From positions 124,001 to 188,000 of the forward strand of contig NZ_JBHSEF010000009.1 of assembly GCF_042649045.1 (NCBI RefSeq): 64,000 nt of DNA, in the 5' to 3' direction. Position 1 is the first letter of the stretch. Each line of letters begins with the position of its first letter. A model generated the notes under the pieces. It ran no database searches. It was not told where the DNA came from and saw only the letters and a program-made list of their open reading frames with translations. Made by a program: the position numbers and the translations under genes. This document shows positions 1 through 8,153 of the stretch, in pieces. The DNA comes from Chryseomicrobium palamuruense (lineage in GTDB: Bacteria; Bacillota; Bacilli; Bacillales_A; Planococcaceae).

Positions 1-1
1 C

Positions 2-601
2 AGGGATGTCCTTCCCTTTTTAGAAAATGACTTCTTAGATATTTTAAAAGGTGTACATTCGATGACGCTGACGATAGTCGGTTTTGAAATCCTGAACATC
101 ATTTATCCGTATGTAAAAGAAAAAAAGAAGGTTAGTAAATTTCTTCATTTGGGGCTCCTGGTAACCACTCTGATGTATTTGTCAGTCATGTTGGTCTCAA
201 TAACCTTTTTCAGTGAAGGTCAACTGAATAAGACCATATGGGCGACACTATCACTTTTCGGTGTATTAAAGCTCCCGTTTATTGAAAGGACTGAACTGAT
301 TGCAGTTTGCTATTGGTTATTGATTATCTTACCTAATCTATGTTTGTATCTGTGGGCAGCTCATCGTGGTATTACACGCATTGTAAAAGTAAGTGCATCA
401 AAGTTTGCTTGGGCATTTATTAGTACAATCTTTATCGGTTGTATTTTAGTTGAAAGCCGTACTCAAATAAACTCACTCAATACTTACTTCTCTCAAGTAG
501 CATTTTACATCGTTTTTGTCTATCCGATCTTCTTATTTTTAATAGCGTTAATTAAAAAGAAATTTACAGCAAAAAGGAGAAACCTTAATGAGGAAGGTTA
601 A
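2..601 (+). CDS. Spore germination permease, GerAB family (5' partial)
   Basis: The frame is open to the left window edge, so only about the last 199 of roughly 365 residues are present. Several hydrophobic segments are visible, followed by a basic tail (KKKFTAKRR), as expected for the C-terminal half of a GerAB-type integral membrane subunit. GerAB proteins form the germinant-recognising membrane part of spore germinant receptors in the inner spore membrane. The stop overlaps the start of the following GerAC-type gene by 14 bases, the usual gerA-gerB-gerC order; the A subunit would lie to the left of the window. Family assignment is from membrane topology and the GerC partner. Confidence 0.8.
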   Translation, partial: RDVLPFLENDFLDILKGVHSMTLTIVGFEILNIIYPYVKEKKKVSKFLHLGLLVTTLMYLSVMLVSITFFSEGQLNKTIWATLSLFGVLKLPFIERTELIAVCYWLLIILPNLCLYLWAAHRGITRIVKVSASKFAWAFISTIFIGCILVESRTQINSLNTYFSQVAFYIVFVYPIFLFLIALIKKKFTAKRRNLNEEG

Positions 602-1712
602 GTCTTTGATACTCTCACTACTAATCTTATTAAGTTTAACGGGCTGTGCAGAGCAAAAGCGCCTTGAGAAAGTGGGGCTTATCATGCTGGTTGGCTACGA
701 CTTGGGCGAGGAAAGCAGTTTGTCGACTACGGCTGTAGTCCGTCAAGTAAGTCCTGAGTTTGAAAGCAACATTGAAATAATTTCGGCAGAAAATGAAACT
801 AGTAAAGGGACCCGAGCAATCATGAACCGAAAGACATCGAAGAAGCTTGTAGAAGGGCAGTTGAGAGTAGTCCTTTACGGTGATGAATTAGCTAATCAAG
901 GAATTGGTAATACGTTGAATGGACTTACGAGAGATTCAGACATCAGTGGTGGGATATTTATGGCAGTGGTAGAAGGGGAAACAAAAAAAATTCTTGAATC
1001 GAGTTACAAAGATATAGGTGATATAGGGCAACATATTTACAAGCTTTTAGAACAAAACATGGAAGAAGAATTGATTATTTCATCCACGCTCCATGAAGTA
1101 TCTCATGACTACCATTCTATAGGAAAAGATATTTCGATGCCAATACTTTCGAGAGAAGGAGAATCAATTACTATTTCGGGGATGGCGCTTTTTAATAAAG
1201 GAGAGATGGTTGGAGAACTACCGGCTACTGATAGTTTTTATTTAAAACTAGTCAGAGATCATTACGATTCGGGAACGTTTGAAACCCAGATATCAACCGA
1301 AGATTTAGAGGAGACAGAAATGGAGGGTCTGCCTAGTGAACTCTCTGTGGTACTAGCTACAATCAAGTCTAAAGAAAAGTTAGAACTCACTAATTATGAA
1401 GTACCAGAGTTTAATCTAGATATTAGTTTAAATGCAAGGATATTAGAATTAAATGCAGAAATCGACCTAGGAGATCCTAATAAAGTTGTCATGATAGAAA
1501 AGGCTATTAGCAAAAGCCTTTCTAGTGAAGTTTCAAGAGTGATTCGATATTGTCAAGATATGAACTCGGATGTATTTGGGTTGGGCCAACAATACAGAAG
1601 CTCCGTAAAAAACTCAGAATTGACTGAGGATAAGTGGAAAGAAATGTACCAACAGGCAAAAGTCAATGTTCATGTAGACTTAAACATCCTCCGAACTGGA
1701 ACCTTAGATTGA
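588..1712 (+). CDS. Spore germination lipoprotein, Ger(x)C family
   Basis: A 374-residue protein with a lipoprotein signal: a basic start, a hydrophobic run and the lipobox LSLTGC with the lipidated Cys at residue 20. The rest matches the GerAC layout, with an early KVGLIMLVGYDLGEE-like segment and a C-terminal alpha/beta domain. GerC subunits are anchored to the outer face of the inner spore membrane and are required for germinant receptor function. The ribosome binding site AAGGAGA lies inside the end of the upstream permease gene, so translation is coupled. The next gene on the same strand is almost 1 kb away, so this ends the ger operon. Confidence 0.88.
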   Translation: MRKVKSLILSLLILLSLTGCAEQKRLEKVGLIMLVGYDLGEESSLSTTAVVRQVSPEFESNIEIISAENETSKGTRAIMNRKTSKKLVEGQLRVVLYGDELANQGIGNTLNGLTRDSDISGGIFMAVVEGETKKILESSYKDIGDIGQHIYKLLEQNMEEELIISSTLHEVSHDYHSIGKDISMPILSREGESITISGMALFNKGEMVGELPATDSFYLKLVRDHYDSGTFETQISTEDLEETEMEGLPSELSVVLATIKSKEKLELTNYEVPEFNLDISLNARILELNAEIDLGDPNKVVMIEKAISKSLSSEVSRVIRYCQDMNSDVFGLGQQYRSSVKNSELTEDKWKEMYQQAKVNVHVDLNILRTGTLD

Positions 1713-1821
1713 ACTAACTAGATAAGGTCTACTTCTTTGTCATAGTGCTTGTCAGCTTACTATCCCTATATATAAACACAAATAAGGATTACACAGAAAA
1801 GTAACATCAAAAATCCATCAT

Positions 1822-2028
1822 TCAAGTTGCTACACTAGTGTCGCTGAGAGCCTGGAGGCTCTCGGTCTCATTGAGCTGTGCGAATACAAGCAGTCTTAAA
1901 AATGATTCGAAATGCAGCTTCTTTGTAAAGTAATTTAACTGATGGGTCTCGATCAGTTCTTCAAGTTTTTTCGAAAAAATTGGTGAGAGCCATTGTTCAA
2001 ATGATGTTTTGCGTGTATACTTATCCAT
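1822..2028 (-). pseudogene. IS4-family transposase N-terminal remnant (DUF4372)
   Basis: About 68 residues starting MDKYTRKTSFEQW resemble the N-terminal DUF4372 domain of IS4-group transposases (KLEELIETHQLNYFTKKL, then SFLRLLVFAQL). The frame stops after ALSDTSVAT, long before the catalytic DDE core, so only the first fifth of the gene survives. The frame can be extended upstream to 2076, but the Met at 2028 is the usual family start. No intact terminal inverted repeats were recognised. It marks an old insertion or recombination point between the ger operon and the ABC cluster. Confidence 0.65.
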
Positions 2029-2076
2029 GCGATTGTCCTTTATTTTGGATTTGGATGGTTTACTACCCGAATCCAT

Positions 2077-2696
2077 TATAAAGGATTTTTTTATGCTTGA
2101 ATTAGATGACAGAGGATTCTGTTTACTTATAGGTGTTTAGTTAATTTAATGCGACAGTAGTGATAGATAATAAATGTAAAGAGTTAGTTATTTTCGATGA
2201 GTTAATCAATAGGGGTTTTTCGGAACTCATTGAATATGAAACTTTATTAAAATCTAATTTATGAAAAGCTGATAGTGGAATAGTTTTGTTGCGCCTTATA
2301 GCTTTATCTTCTAAAAATTTTTGTGAGTAGCTAGACCTGATGTGCTGATTGCGCAGTTCTTTCATTCATTAGTGGATATCCATTTTTTAAGAAATACTTT
2401 CCTCATCACGTAGATTCAAGTATAGGGAAATGTTTAAACTGGTATAGAAATACGACATTGATCCGGTGAATCAAATTGAGCGAGCAAAAAGGATAAAGAT
2501 ATACCCATAACTACAGTAAGACCCTAGAGTCTACCGAAGTCTTGATTAAACCTAGACCTCGTTAGACCCTAGGGTTATTTTAATACATCAATTAATATAA
2601 TCTGAATAATGAGTTGTAAAAAACAACAGAGTATAATAAAATTACCTAAAGTTAAATCATAGTATATCAATAGGAATAATAAATTAATGTGAGGGT
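2077..2696. other. Intergenic region without a recognisable intact gene
   Basis: The stretch holds only short open frames with no family resemblance. A plus-strand frame ending at 2264 (last residues SELIEYETLLKSNL) could be the tail of a lost gene. Near 2519-2575 the motif AGACCCTAG occurs twice. The last 90 bases contain an inverted repeat and a TATAAT box in front of the ABC transporter operon. Confidence 0.4.
2613..2637 (+). promoter_or_regulatory. Possible promoter/operator of the ABC operon
   Basis: GTTGT at 2613 and ACAAC at 2623 form an inverted repeat with a 5-base spacer directly upstream of TATAAT at 2632-2637. A convincing -35 is not visible. The half-sites recur in ACAACTGAGTTGT upstream of the HxlR regulator at 5769, so the two could be bound by the same protein. 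This is inference from pattern only. Confidence 0.3.
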
Positions 2697-2708
2697 GTGA
2701 TTATAGGT

Positions 2709-3494
2709 ATGGGAGATGCACCGTTTTTATCGGTAGAAGAAATTTCAAAGGCTTTTCACTCTGACCAAGTACTGAACCAGGTTCTTGACTCCATTTCATT
2801 CACTATCCAACGGGGAGAGACTATTGCTCTGTTGGGAGAGAGTGGATGTGGGAAAAGTACCCTTCTAAATATTATTGGAGGATTTGAAAGACCAGATCAA
2901 GGCCTTGTGAAGCTGCAGAATGAGTCCATTACAAAACCTAGCCGAAAAGCAATCATGCTTTTTCAGCACTACGGATTGCTTCCGTGGAAATCCGCGTTAA
3001 AAAATGTGGAATTCGGTCTCGAAAGTTCTTCTCTATCAGCCAAAGAACGAGCAGAAAGAGCACGCCATTATCTCGACCTGGTAGGTCTTTCAGGCAAGAG
3101 TCAAATGTTTCCCCATGAAGTGTCAGGCGGTATGAAACAACGTATCGCGATAGCGAGGGCACTTGCACCACAGCCCGAACTGATCTTGATGGACGAACCA
3201 TTTGCTGCGTTGGATACATTTAATCGATACCATCTGCAAGATCAATTACTCAACATACAAGCCAAGGAACAAACTACTATCGTGTTGGTGACTCACGACA
3301 TTGATGAAGCTATCTATCTAGCTGATCGCATCTTTATTATGCATTCCAATCCAGGTCGTATTCACCATGAGATCCATGTTGAACTGTCGAAACCTCGCGA
3401 TCGAAGTCATCCGGATTTTTATACATACCGCAAACAAATTTTGGATGAATTCCATTTCAGCCGACAGGAATCGGCCATAGAATTTCATATTTGA
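2709..3494 (+). CDS. ABC transporter ATP-binding protein, nitrate/sulfonate/taurine type
   Basis: A 261-residue ATPase with all expected motifs: Walker A GESGCGKST near residues 43-51, signature VSGGMKQRIA near 138, Walker B LILMDEP near 158 and an H-loop VTHD. It best fits the SsuB/TauB/NrtD group, which energises uptake of aliphatic sulfonates, taurine, nitrate or thiamine-precursor-like molecules. A GTG at 2697 is in frame but sits one base after GAGGG; the ATG at 2709 has normal spacing and is preferred. It is the first gene of an ATPase, binding protein, permease operon. Substrate cannot be read from sequence. Confidence 0.85.
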   Translation: MGDAPFLSVEEISKAFHSDQVLNQVLDSISFTIQRGETIALLGESGCGKSTLLNIIGGFERPDQGLVKLQNESITKPSRKAIMLFQHYGLLPWKSALKNVEFGLESSSLSAKERAERARHYLDLVGLSGKSQMFPHEVSGGMKQRIAIARALAPQPELILMDEPFAALDTFNRYHLQDQLLNIQAKEQTTIVLVTHDIDEAIYLADRIFIMHSNPGRIHHEIHVELSKPRDRSHPDFYTYRKQILDEFHFSRQESAIEFHI

Positions 3495-3524
3495 CCAATG
3501 ACTAAACACAATAAGGAGAATCCG

Positions 3525-4487
3525 ATGAAAAAATCATTCACATTACTAATCACACTACTTTTGGTATTTGCCCTGGTCCTCACGGCTTGCGGTACGGAGA
3601 ATAGCTCATCCTCTGGTTCAGACGATGAAAAACGCGTTGTCAAAATAGGGTATTTACCTATAACTCATGCTGTACCGTTGTACATCGAAAAAGAGCTGGA
3701 AGACTATAAAAATTTCGAATTGGAATTAGTGAAGTTTGGTTCATGGCCTGAGTTGATGGATGCCTTGAATACAGGCCGTATTGATGGGGCTTCTGTCCTC
3801 GTCACACTAGCGATGAAAGCAAAAGAGCAGGGAATCGATCTTAAAGCAGTAGCACTGGGACATCGTGACGGCAATGTATTTGTTACAGACCCTTCAATCG
3901 ATACAGCTCAGGACTTGAAAGGAAAGAACTTTGCTATACCTCATAAATTTTCTACGCATAATGTTTTGCTGTACCAAATGCTACAGCAAAACCAGATGGC
4001 GTATGAAGATGTGAATGTTATCGAACTACCACCAGCAGAGATGCCAGCGGCTCTTGCTGAGGGTCGTATTGCAGGCTACGTGGTGGCTGAGCCATTTGGT
4101 GCTATTTCCGTCTCGCTTGAAAAGGGCAAAGTCCTGTATCAGGATCAGGATGTCTGGGAGAACTCCATCGATTGTACTCTTGTGCTGCGTAATGATTTCA
4201 TTCAAAACGAGAAAGAGGTCGCTCAGGAGTTCGTCAATTACTATGTGGCTGCTGGCGAAGTGGCAGAAGCAAAAGATGAACATACACATGAAATGTCATC
4301 AAAATATATGAACGTCGAAGAAGAGGTTTTGGATTTATCATTTGAGTGGATCGCGTATGATGATCTGGTGATTCGAGAAGAGGAGTATGAAGCATTACGT
4401 GCAAGTCTTATGGAAATGGGGCTTATGGACAATCCACCAAGTTACACTGATTTTGTAGACCACTCATTATTAGATGAAGCGATGTGA
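3525..4487 (+). CDS. ABC transporter substrate-binding lipoprotein (SsuA/NMT1 type)
   Basis: A 320-residue lipoprotein with the lipobox VLTAC, Cys at residue 22, then a Ser/Gly/Asp linker. The mature part opens with VVKIGYLPITHAVPLYIEKE and contains RIAGYVVAEPFGA, typical of the periplasmic-binding-protein-like II family that binds sulfonates, nitrate, bicarbonate or HMP-like compounds. The start at 3525 follows AAGGAGAATCCG; the frame is open from 3498 but without a ribosome binding site. It captures the substrate for the flanking ATPase and permease. Confidence 0.85.
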   Translation: MKKSFTLLITLLLVFALVLTACGTENSSSSGSDDEKRVVKIGYLPITHAVPLYIEKELEDYKNFELELVKFGSWPELMDALNTGRIDGASVLVTLAMKAKEQGIDLKAVALGHRDGNVFVTDPSIDTAQDLKGKNFAIPHKFSTHNVLLYQMLQQNQMAYEDVNVIELPPAEMPAALAEGRIAGYVVAEPFGAISVSLEKGKVLYQDQDVWENSIDCTLVLRNDFIQNEKEVAQEFVNYYVAAGEVAEAKDEHTHEMSSKYMNVEEEVLDLSFEWIAYDDLVIREEEYEALRASLMEMGLMDNPPSYTDFVDHSLLDEAM

Positions 4488-4493
4488 CGACAA

Positions 4494-5255
4494 ATGAAAC
4501 TAAAATTTTTAGCGCCGGCAGGGATTGGCTTTATACTCCTCATCGCTGTGTGGCAAATGGTCTATACTTTTGGCGATTACGATGCTGTGTTGTTCCCACC
4601 GCCAATAGCAGTGGGTGCAGCCATTTTGAGTCTCATACAAGACGGTACACTGATCACACACATTCAAGTTAGCCTCTATCGCTTCCTGCTAGGATATTTA
4701 TCTGCTGTTGTTATTGCTGTCGGTCTAGGACTCCTATTGGGAAGACTACCACTGGTTTGGAGCATACTCGACCCGATTGCCCAAGTGATTCGACCTGTAT
4801 CTCCCATCGCCTGGTCCCCATTTATTGTCCTATGGTTTGGAATCGGGGATATTCCAGCCATCGTCATCATCTTTATTGCTGCCTTTTTCCCTGTTCTGCT
4901 GTCAACAGTTGGGGCAGTCCGTAAAGTAGATGCCAGTTATCTAAAGGTGGCTGAGAATTTTGAGGTGAAAGGGGTTCAACTCCTTTTTAAGGTGATCTTC
5001 CCTGCAGCCTTTCCATTCATTGCGAATGGACTGCATATAGCAGTGGGAACAGCGTGGATATTCTTAGTAGCTGGTGAAATGGTCGGGGCACAATCTGGAC
5101 TTGGATATCTCATTGTGGATGCGCGAAATTCCATGCGGCTAGACTTTGTAATGGCGGGAATCGTATTTATAGGGGTCTTAGGTTTGCTTTTAGATAAGGT
5201 GGTAGGGTTATTCGAAAGATGGATCAATAGACAATGGGGTATTCGTGCCACATGA
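4494..5255 (+). CDS. ABC transporter permease (SsuC/TauC type)
   Basis: A 253-residue membrane protein with about six transmembrane segments. The EAA loop is visible as KVAENFEVKGVQLLFKVIFP (around residues 152-172), the coupling helix that docks on the ATPase. RPVSPIAWSPFIVLWFGIG is characteristic of the SsuC/NrtB group. It begins 6 bases after the binding-protein gene, confirming one transcription unit. It ends 20 bases before the convergent HxlR gene. Confidence 0.86.
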   Translation: MKLKFLAPAGIGFILLIAVWQMVYTFGDYDAVLFPPPIAVGAAILSLIQDGTLITHIQVSLYRFLLGYLSAVVIAVGLGLLLGRLPLVWSILDPIAQVIRPVSPIAWSPFIVLWFGIGDIPAIVIIFIAAFFPVLLSTVGAVRKVDASYLKVAENFEVKGVQLLFKVIFPAAFPFIANGLHIAVGTAWIFLVAGEMVGAQSGLGYLIVDARNSMRLDFVMAGIVFIGVLGLLLDKVVGLFERWINRQWGIRAT

Positions 5256-5278
5256 AAAAATAGAGCATCCCTGCTCTA
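5255..5278 (-). terminator. Terminator of the HxlR gene
   Basis: A 7-base-pair stem TAGAGCA / TGCTCTA with a TCCC loop, followed on the minus strand by six U residues. It overlaps the last codon of the regulator and lies just past the convergent permease gene. Confidence 0.6.
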
Positions 5279-5719
5279 CTCTGTTACTTCATCTTTCAAA
5301 ACAGTCGTTTCGAGCTGTGTTACATTTTCTTCGCAATGGGGACAATAATATGCAATCTCCACTTCATGTTGACAAGTAGTATGGACCAGCTTTTTATAGC
5401 AAGGGTCCAGGTGTTCGCTCCCCCATAGAACCATGGCATTAAACACGGGTTCTAGTGCCTTCCCGCTTTCTGTGAGAGCGTATTCGTATCGAGGTGGATG
5501 TTCCGAATAAAGAGATGAACGGACGAGTCCCGATTTTTCTAAGTGCTTCAATCGGTCAGAAAGTATATTCGATGAGATTCCTAGCAATTGTTTTTTTAAA
5601 TCATTGAACGTCTTTGTGCCGACCAAGATCTCATGGAGAACGAGTAACGTCCAGCGGTCCCCAATCAAGTTTAAAGTCTGTGCTATATTGCAAGGCAAAT
5701 TGTATCGTGTTTCGCGCAT
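5276..5719 (-). CDS. HxlR-family winged-helix transcriptional regulator
   Basis: A 147-residue regulator. Residues about 10-100 form the HxlR (MarR-like winged helix) domain: CNIAQTLNLIGDRWTLLVL, then FNDLKKQLLGISSNILSDRL and the wing YALTESGKAL. Unusually, the C-terminal 40 residues add an acidic extension with YYCPHCEEN and further Cys/His residues, which may bind metal. It is divergent from the DUF4242 gene and convergent with the transporter, so it probably controls the whole cluster. A palindrome at 5769-5781 is a candidate binding site. Confidence 0.85.
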   Translation of the reverse strand: MRETRYNLPCNIAQTLNLIGDRWTLLVLHEILVGTKTFNDLKKQLLGISSNILSDRLKHLEKSGLVRSSLYSEHPPRYEYALTESGKALEPVFNAMVLWGSEHLDPCYKKLVHTTCQHEVEIAYYCPHCEENVTQLETTVLKDEVTE

Positions 5720-5768
5720 GTTATGCTCCCTCCATTATCACTTATTTAATCATATCGAAAATTTTGAT

Positions 5769-5781
5769 ACAACTGAGTTGT
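5769..5781. promoter_or_regulatory. Candidate HxlR operator palindrome
   Basis: ACAACT-G-AGTTGT is a perfect 6-1-6 palindrome between the divergent HxlR and DUF4242 genes. Its GTTGT/ACAAC half-sites recur at 2613-2627 upstream of the transporter operon. Binding is inferred. Confidence 0.35.
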
Positions 5782-5865
5782 TTTTTATTACCTAGTCATT
5801 TAAAATAATCTTTAATCGATATCCCACTTAAATGGTTGGATTTTGAATCCAGAGGAGGAATTTCA

Positions 5866-6393
5866 ATGACCACTTTATATCTAGTCGAATCTGTTTTTAA
5901 TGGCACTATCAAGGACAAGGAATCATTCGAGCAAAAAGTAGAAGCTGTTCGTGACGAGATTGGCACTCAAGGTGCTGGTTTGATCGAAGTTCAGGTAGCA
6001 AAAGATTTATCACGTGCTTTTTTCATTATCGAAGCTGAAGAACGCAATTTAGTGAATGAATCATTACGCAAACTAGAAGTTCCGGTCACTCTAATCAAAC
6101 CGGTTCGACTGGTCGGTACGGAACTAGAAGAAGTGAAAAAACAGGCGGACACGGTAAATTATTTGGTAGAGTGGAACCTTCCAGAGAACCTTACAATGGA
6201 TGCTTACTTAGAAAGAAAATCGAAAAACTCGGTTCACTATGATGAGGTCCCTGAAGTGAAGTTCTCCCGCACATATGTGTGTGAGGATATGACGAAATGT
6301 CTATGCTTCTATGATTCTCCTGATGAATCAACCGTTAAGAAGGCGCGTGAGGCTGTAATGGCACCGATTGATACATTGACTGAACTATCGTAA
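5866..6393 (+). CDS. DUF4242 (SCO4226-like) protein, two tandem copies
   Basis: A 175-residue soluble protein. The C-terminal half (about residues 95-172: YLVEWNLPENLTMDAYLERK, then VCEDMTKCLCFYDSP) fits DUF4242, a ferredoxin-like family whose member SCO4226 binds nickel. The N-terminal half (LYLVESVFNG, then AFFIIEAEE) looks like a second diverged copy. The start at 5866 follows AGAGGAGGAA with good spacing; an in-frame ATG at 5836 lacks one. It precedes the flavoprotein gene by 22 bases and probably forms an operon with it. Catalytic role unknown. Confidence 0.7.
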   Translation: MTTLYLVESVFNGTIKDKESFEQKVEAVRDEIGTQGAGLIEVQVAKDLSRAFFIIEAEERNLVNESLRKLEVPVTLIKPVRLVGTELEEVKKQADTVNYLVEWNLPENLTMDAYLERKSKNSVHYDEVPEVKFSRTYVCEDMTKCLCFYDSPDESTVKKAREAVMAPIDTLTELS

Positions 6394-6415
6394 GAATGGA
6401 AATGGGGGAGTTCCT

Positions 6416-7459
6416 GTGGCACACACAGACCGTTTGCAAGAGCTGATTGCTGAAAAATTAAAGCCACATGTGAAGAGAATCGATACAGAGGCGTATTATG
6501 CATCTGACTTTTTAAAAAGTTTAGGTCAAAATGGGTTCCTCGATTCTTCTGAAGGTATTCCCTATTCACGTGAGGTGATGATGGTAGAGGAGATTGCGAA
6601 GGTATGTATGACCACGGCATTTAATTTTTGGTGCCATTTGGCTGCGATGACCTACATCCGCCAAAGTACAAACCTTCATCTGAAGGAACACCTACTGCCA
6701 CAATTTGAAAACGGCTCAATATTAGGTGCCACAGGGCTCTCAAACCCGATGAAATATTATGCAGGACTTGAAAAGCTACATTTGCGGGCGAAGAAGGTGG
6801 ACGGCGGTTATATCATTTCAGGGAAGTTACCTTCAGTCTCGAACCTAGGGGACGACCACTGGTTTGGAATAGTGGCCGAAGTGGATGACACGAGACGCAT
6901 CATGGCTATTGTTCCCTGCCGAACAGAGGGCTTGTCTCTAAAGGGAAAAGCGGAGTATTTGGGAGTCAACGGTAGTGCTACTTTTGCTTGTTCGTTTGAA
7001 GAGGTTTGGATTCCGGACAATTGGATTGTGGCCGAAGATGCTGACGTATTCATCCCTATAATCCGACCTGCATTTGTTCTTTATCAAATTCCCTTAGGAT
7101 TTGGGGTCACGAGAGGATCCATTGACTCGATTCTCCAAGTCTGCAATAAACAGATGGGGTGTAATAGTTACTTGCCGATCCAGTCTGAAGAACTTGAGGA
7201 ACAATTGGTTACGCTAAAAGAAAGCGTCTACGACATAGCAAAAGCCGGTCCTAGTGTTGGGGATTGGGAAGAGTTACTCAAGCTAAGGCTTGATGCCACA
7301 TATTTGGCAGCCAAAGCTACTCACGGTACGATGTTGCATCAAGGAGGGGCAGGTTATTTAATGTCAAGTGGTCCGTCACGAAGATTGCGTGAGTCTTATT
7401 TCTTGTTAAACCTGACTCCTACCGTAAAACATTTAGAAAAACTACTTCACTCAAACTGA
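6416..7459 (+). CDS. Acyl-CoA dehydrogenase-like flavoprotein
   Basis: A 347-residue protein with the acyl-CoA dehydrogenase fold order: N-terminal helices, a middle beta domain (SILGATGLSNPM, then VDGGYIISGKLPSVSNLG) and a C-terminal helical domain. It is about 40 residues shorter than typical fatty-acid dehydrogenases and resembles the subgroup that includes flavin monooxygenases of organosulfur compounds (DszC/SfnB type). The start is GTG after GGGGGAG. Linkage to a sulfonate-type importer suggests oxidation of the imported compound, but the substrate and the dehydrogenase or monooxygenase activity are inference. Confidence 0.72.
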   Translation: MAHTDRLQELIAEKLKPHVKRIDTEAYYASDFLKSLGQNGFLDSSEGIPYSREVMMVEEIAKVCMTTAFNFWCHLAAMTYIRQSTNLHLKEHLLPQFENGSILGATGLSNPMKYYAGLEKLHLRAKKVDGGYIISGKLPSVSNLGDDHWFGIVAEVDDTRRIMAIVPCRTEGLSLKGKAEYLGVNGSATFACSFEEVWIPDNWIVAEDADVFIPIIRPAFVLYQIPLGFGVTRGSIDSILQVCNKQMGCNSYLPIQSEELEEQLVTLKESVYDIAKAGPSVGDWEELLKLRLDATYLAAKATHGTMLHQGGAGYLMSSGPSRRLRESYFLLNLTPTVKHLEKLLHSN

Positions 7460-7500
7460 TTCTGAAGAAGGCAGCTAGTAGTCATTCAATAGGTATATTC

Positions 7501-7539
7501 AAAGGCAAAGAACTCTTTACAAAGTTCTTTGCCTTTTTT
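7501..7539 (+). terminator. Strong intrinsic terminator after the flavoprotein gene
   Basis: A stem of about 14 pairs (AAAGGCAAAGAACT with AGTTCTTTGCCTTT) followed by a T run. It ends the DUF4242-flavoprotein transcript. Confidence 0.85.
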
Positions 7540-7575
7540 GTGAGGTAAATCGAAAAGAGTAGAACTGGAATGATG

Positions 7576-7609
7576 TGGCCATTGAAAACCCGTAGGTTTT
7601 TCAGTGGCC
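7576..7609. repeat. Near-perfect hairpin that truncates the RadC fragment
   Basis: A 15-base inverted repeat (GGCCATTGAAAACCC with GGTTTTTCAGTGGCC, two mismatches) and a 3-base loop. Its right arm supplies the last codon and stop of the RadC fragment. It has no T run on either strand and resembles a small palindromic repeat more than a terminator. Confidence 0.5.
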
Positions 7610-7909
7610 TGAAGGATGGTTATGAGCAACGATGATACTGTGGGCATGGTTCATTATTGCTGTTTTAAAGACTTCTCGAGGATGGATGATGCTGGCACCT
7701 AAAGACCCTGTATGACAGCGGAGTACGAGAATGATCTGGTTCTTTGCATTTAAACAGATGACAAGAAATACTTCACGGATTTCATCGCTGATCAAGGCTT
7801 GAATAAACTTGAGGGCATCAGTTGCATCCGTTTTCTTCTCTGGTAGATAACTTTTATAAAACTCTTCGATTTCTTTGATATCCTGTTTGATTCGTGTGAT
7901 CTCCGTCAT
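7601..7909 (-). pseudogene. RadC/JAB-domain protein, 3'-truncated
   Basis: About 102 residues of a RadC-type MPN/JAMM domain: TGSLGASIIHPREVFKTAI followed by IIVAHNHPSG. The metal-binding JAMM motif normally continues HPSGD with a further domain; here the reading frame ends immediately after HNHPSG, in the arm of a hairpin. The start ATG has a fair ribosome binding site (AAGGT). The truncated protein lacks a metal-binding Asp, so it is probably inactive. RadC-like genes often sit in mobile regions. Confidence 0.72.
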
Positions 7910-7955
7910 CTATCTGCTTACCTTACTCGTCTACCGGAACAAGTACGGTGGCTAA

Positions 7956-8153
7956 ATGAAAAATAATATTCGAGACCTCCGAAAATCCGCCAAACTGTCC
8001 CAAGAGGAGTTGGCCAAACTCTGTAGAGTCTCCAGATCGACCATCAACGCCATTGAAAATGATAAATACAACCCGACCTTGCAGCTAGCATTTGATATCG
8101 CATAGGTATTGGAGACCACTGTAGATGAGTTATTTACGAGTCAGAAGGAATAA
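7956..8153 (+). pseudogene. XRE-family small regulator with an internal amber codon
   Basis: A 65-codon helix-turn-helix protein of the YgzD/YozG type: NIRDLRKSAKLSQEELAKLC, then SRSTINAIENDKYNPTLQLA, then VLETTVDELFTSQKE. Codon 50 (8103-8105) is TAG in place of the Lys usually found before VLE, so the protein stops after 49 residues unless the codon is suppressed. The DNA-binding helices lie before the stop, so a short repressor could still be made. Confidence 0.75.

Noticed and set aside
2141..2365. 74-codon minus-strand frame
   Set aside because: No ribosome binding site that fits, no family resemblance, and AT-rich random-looking composition.
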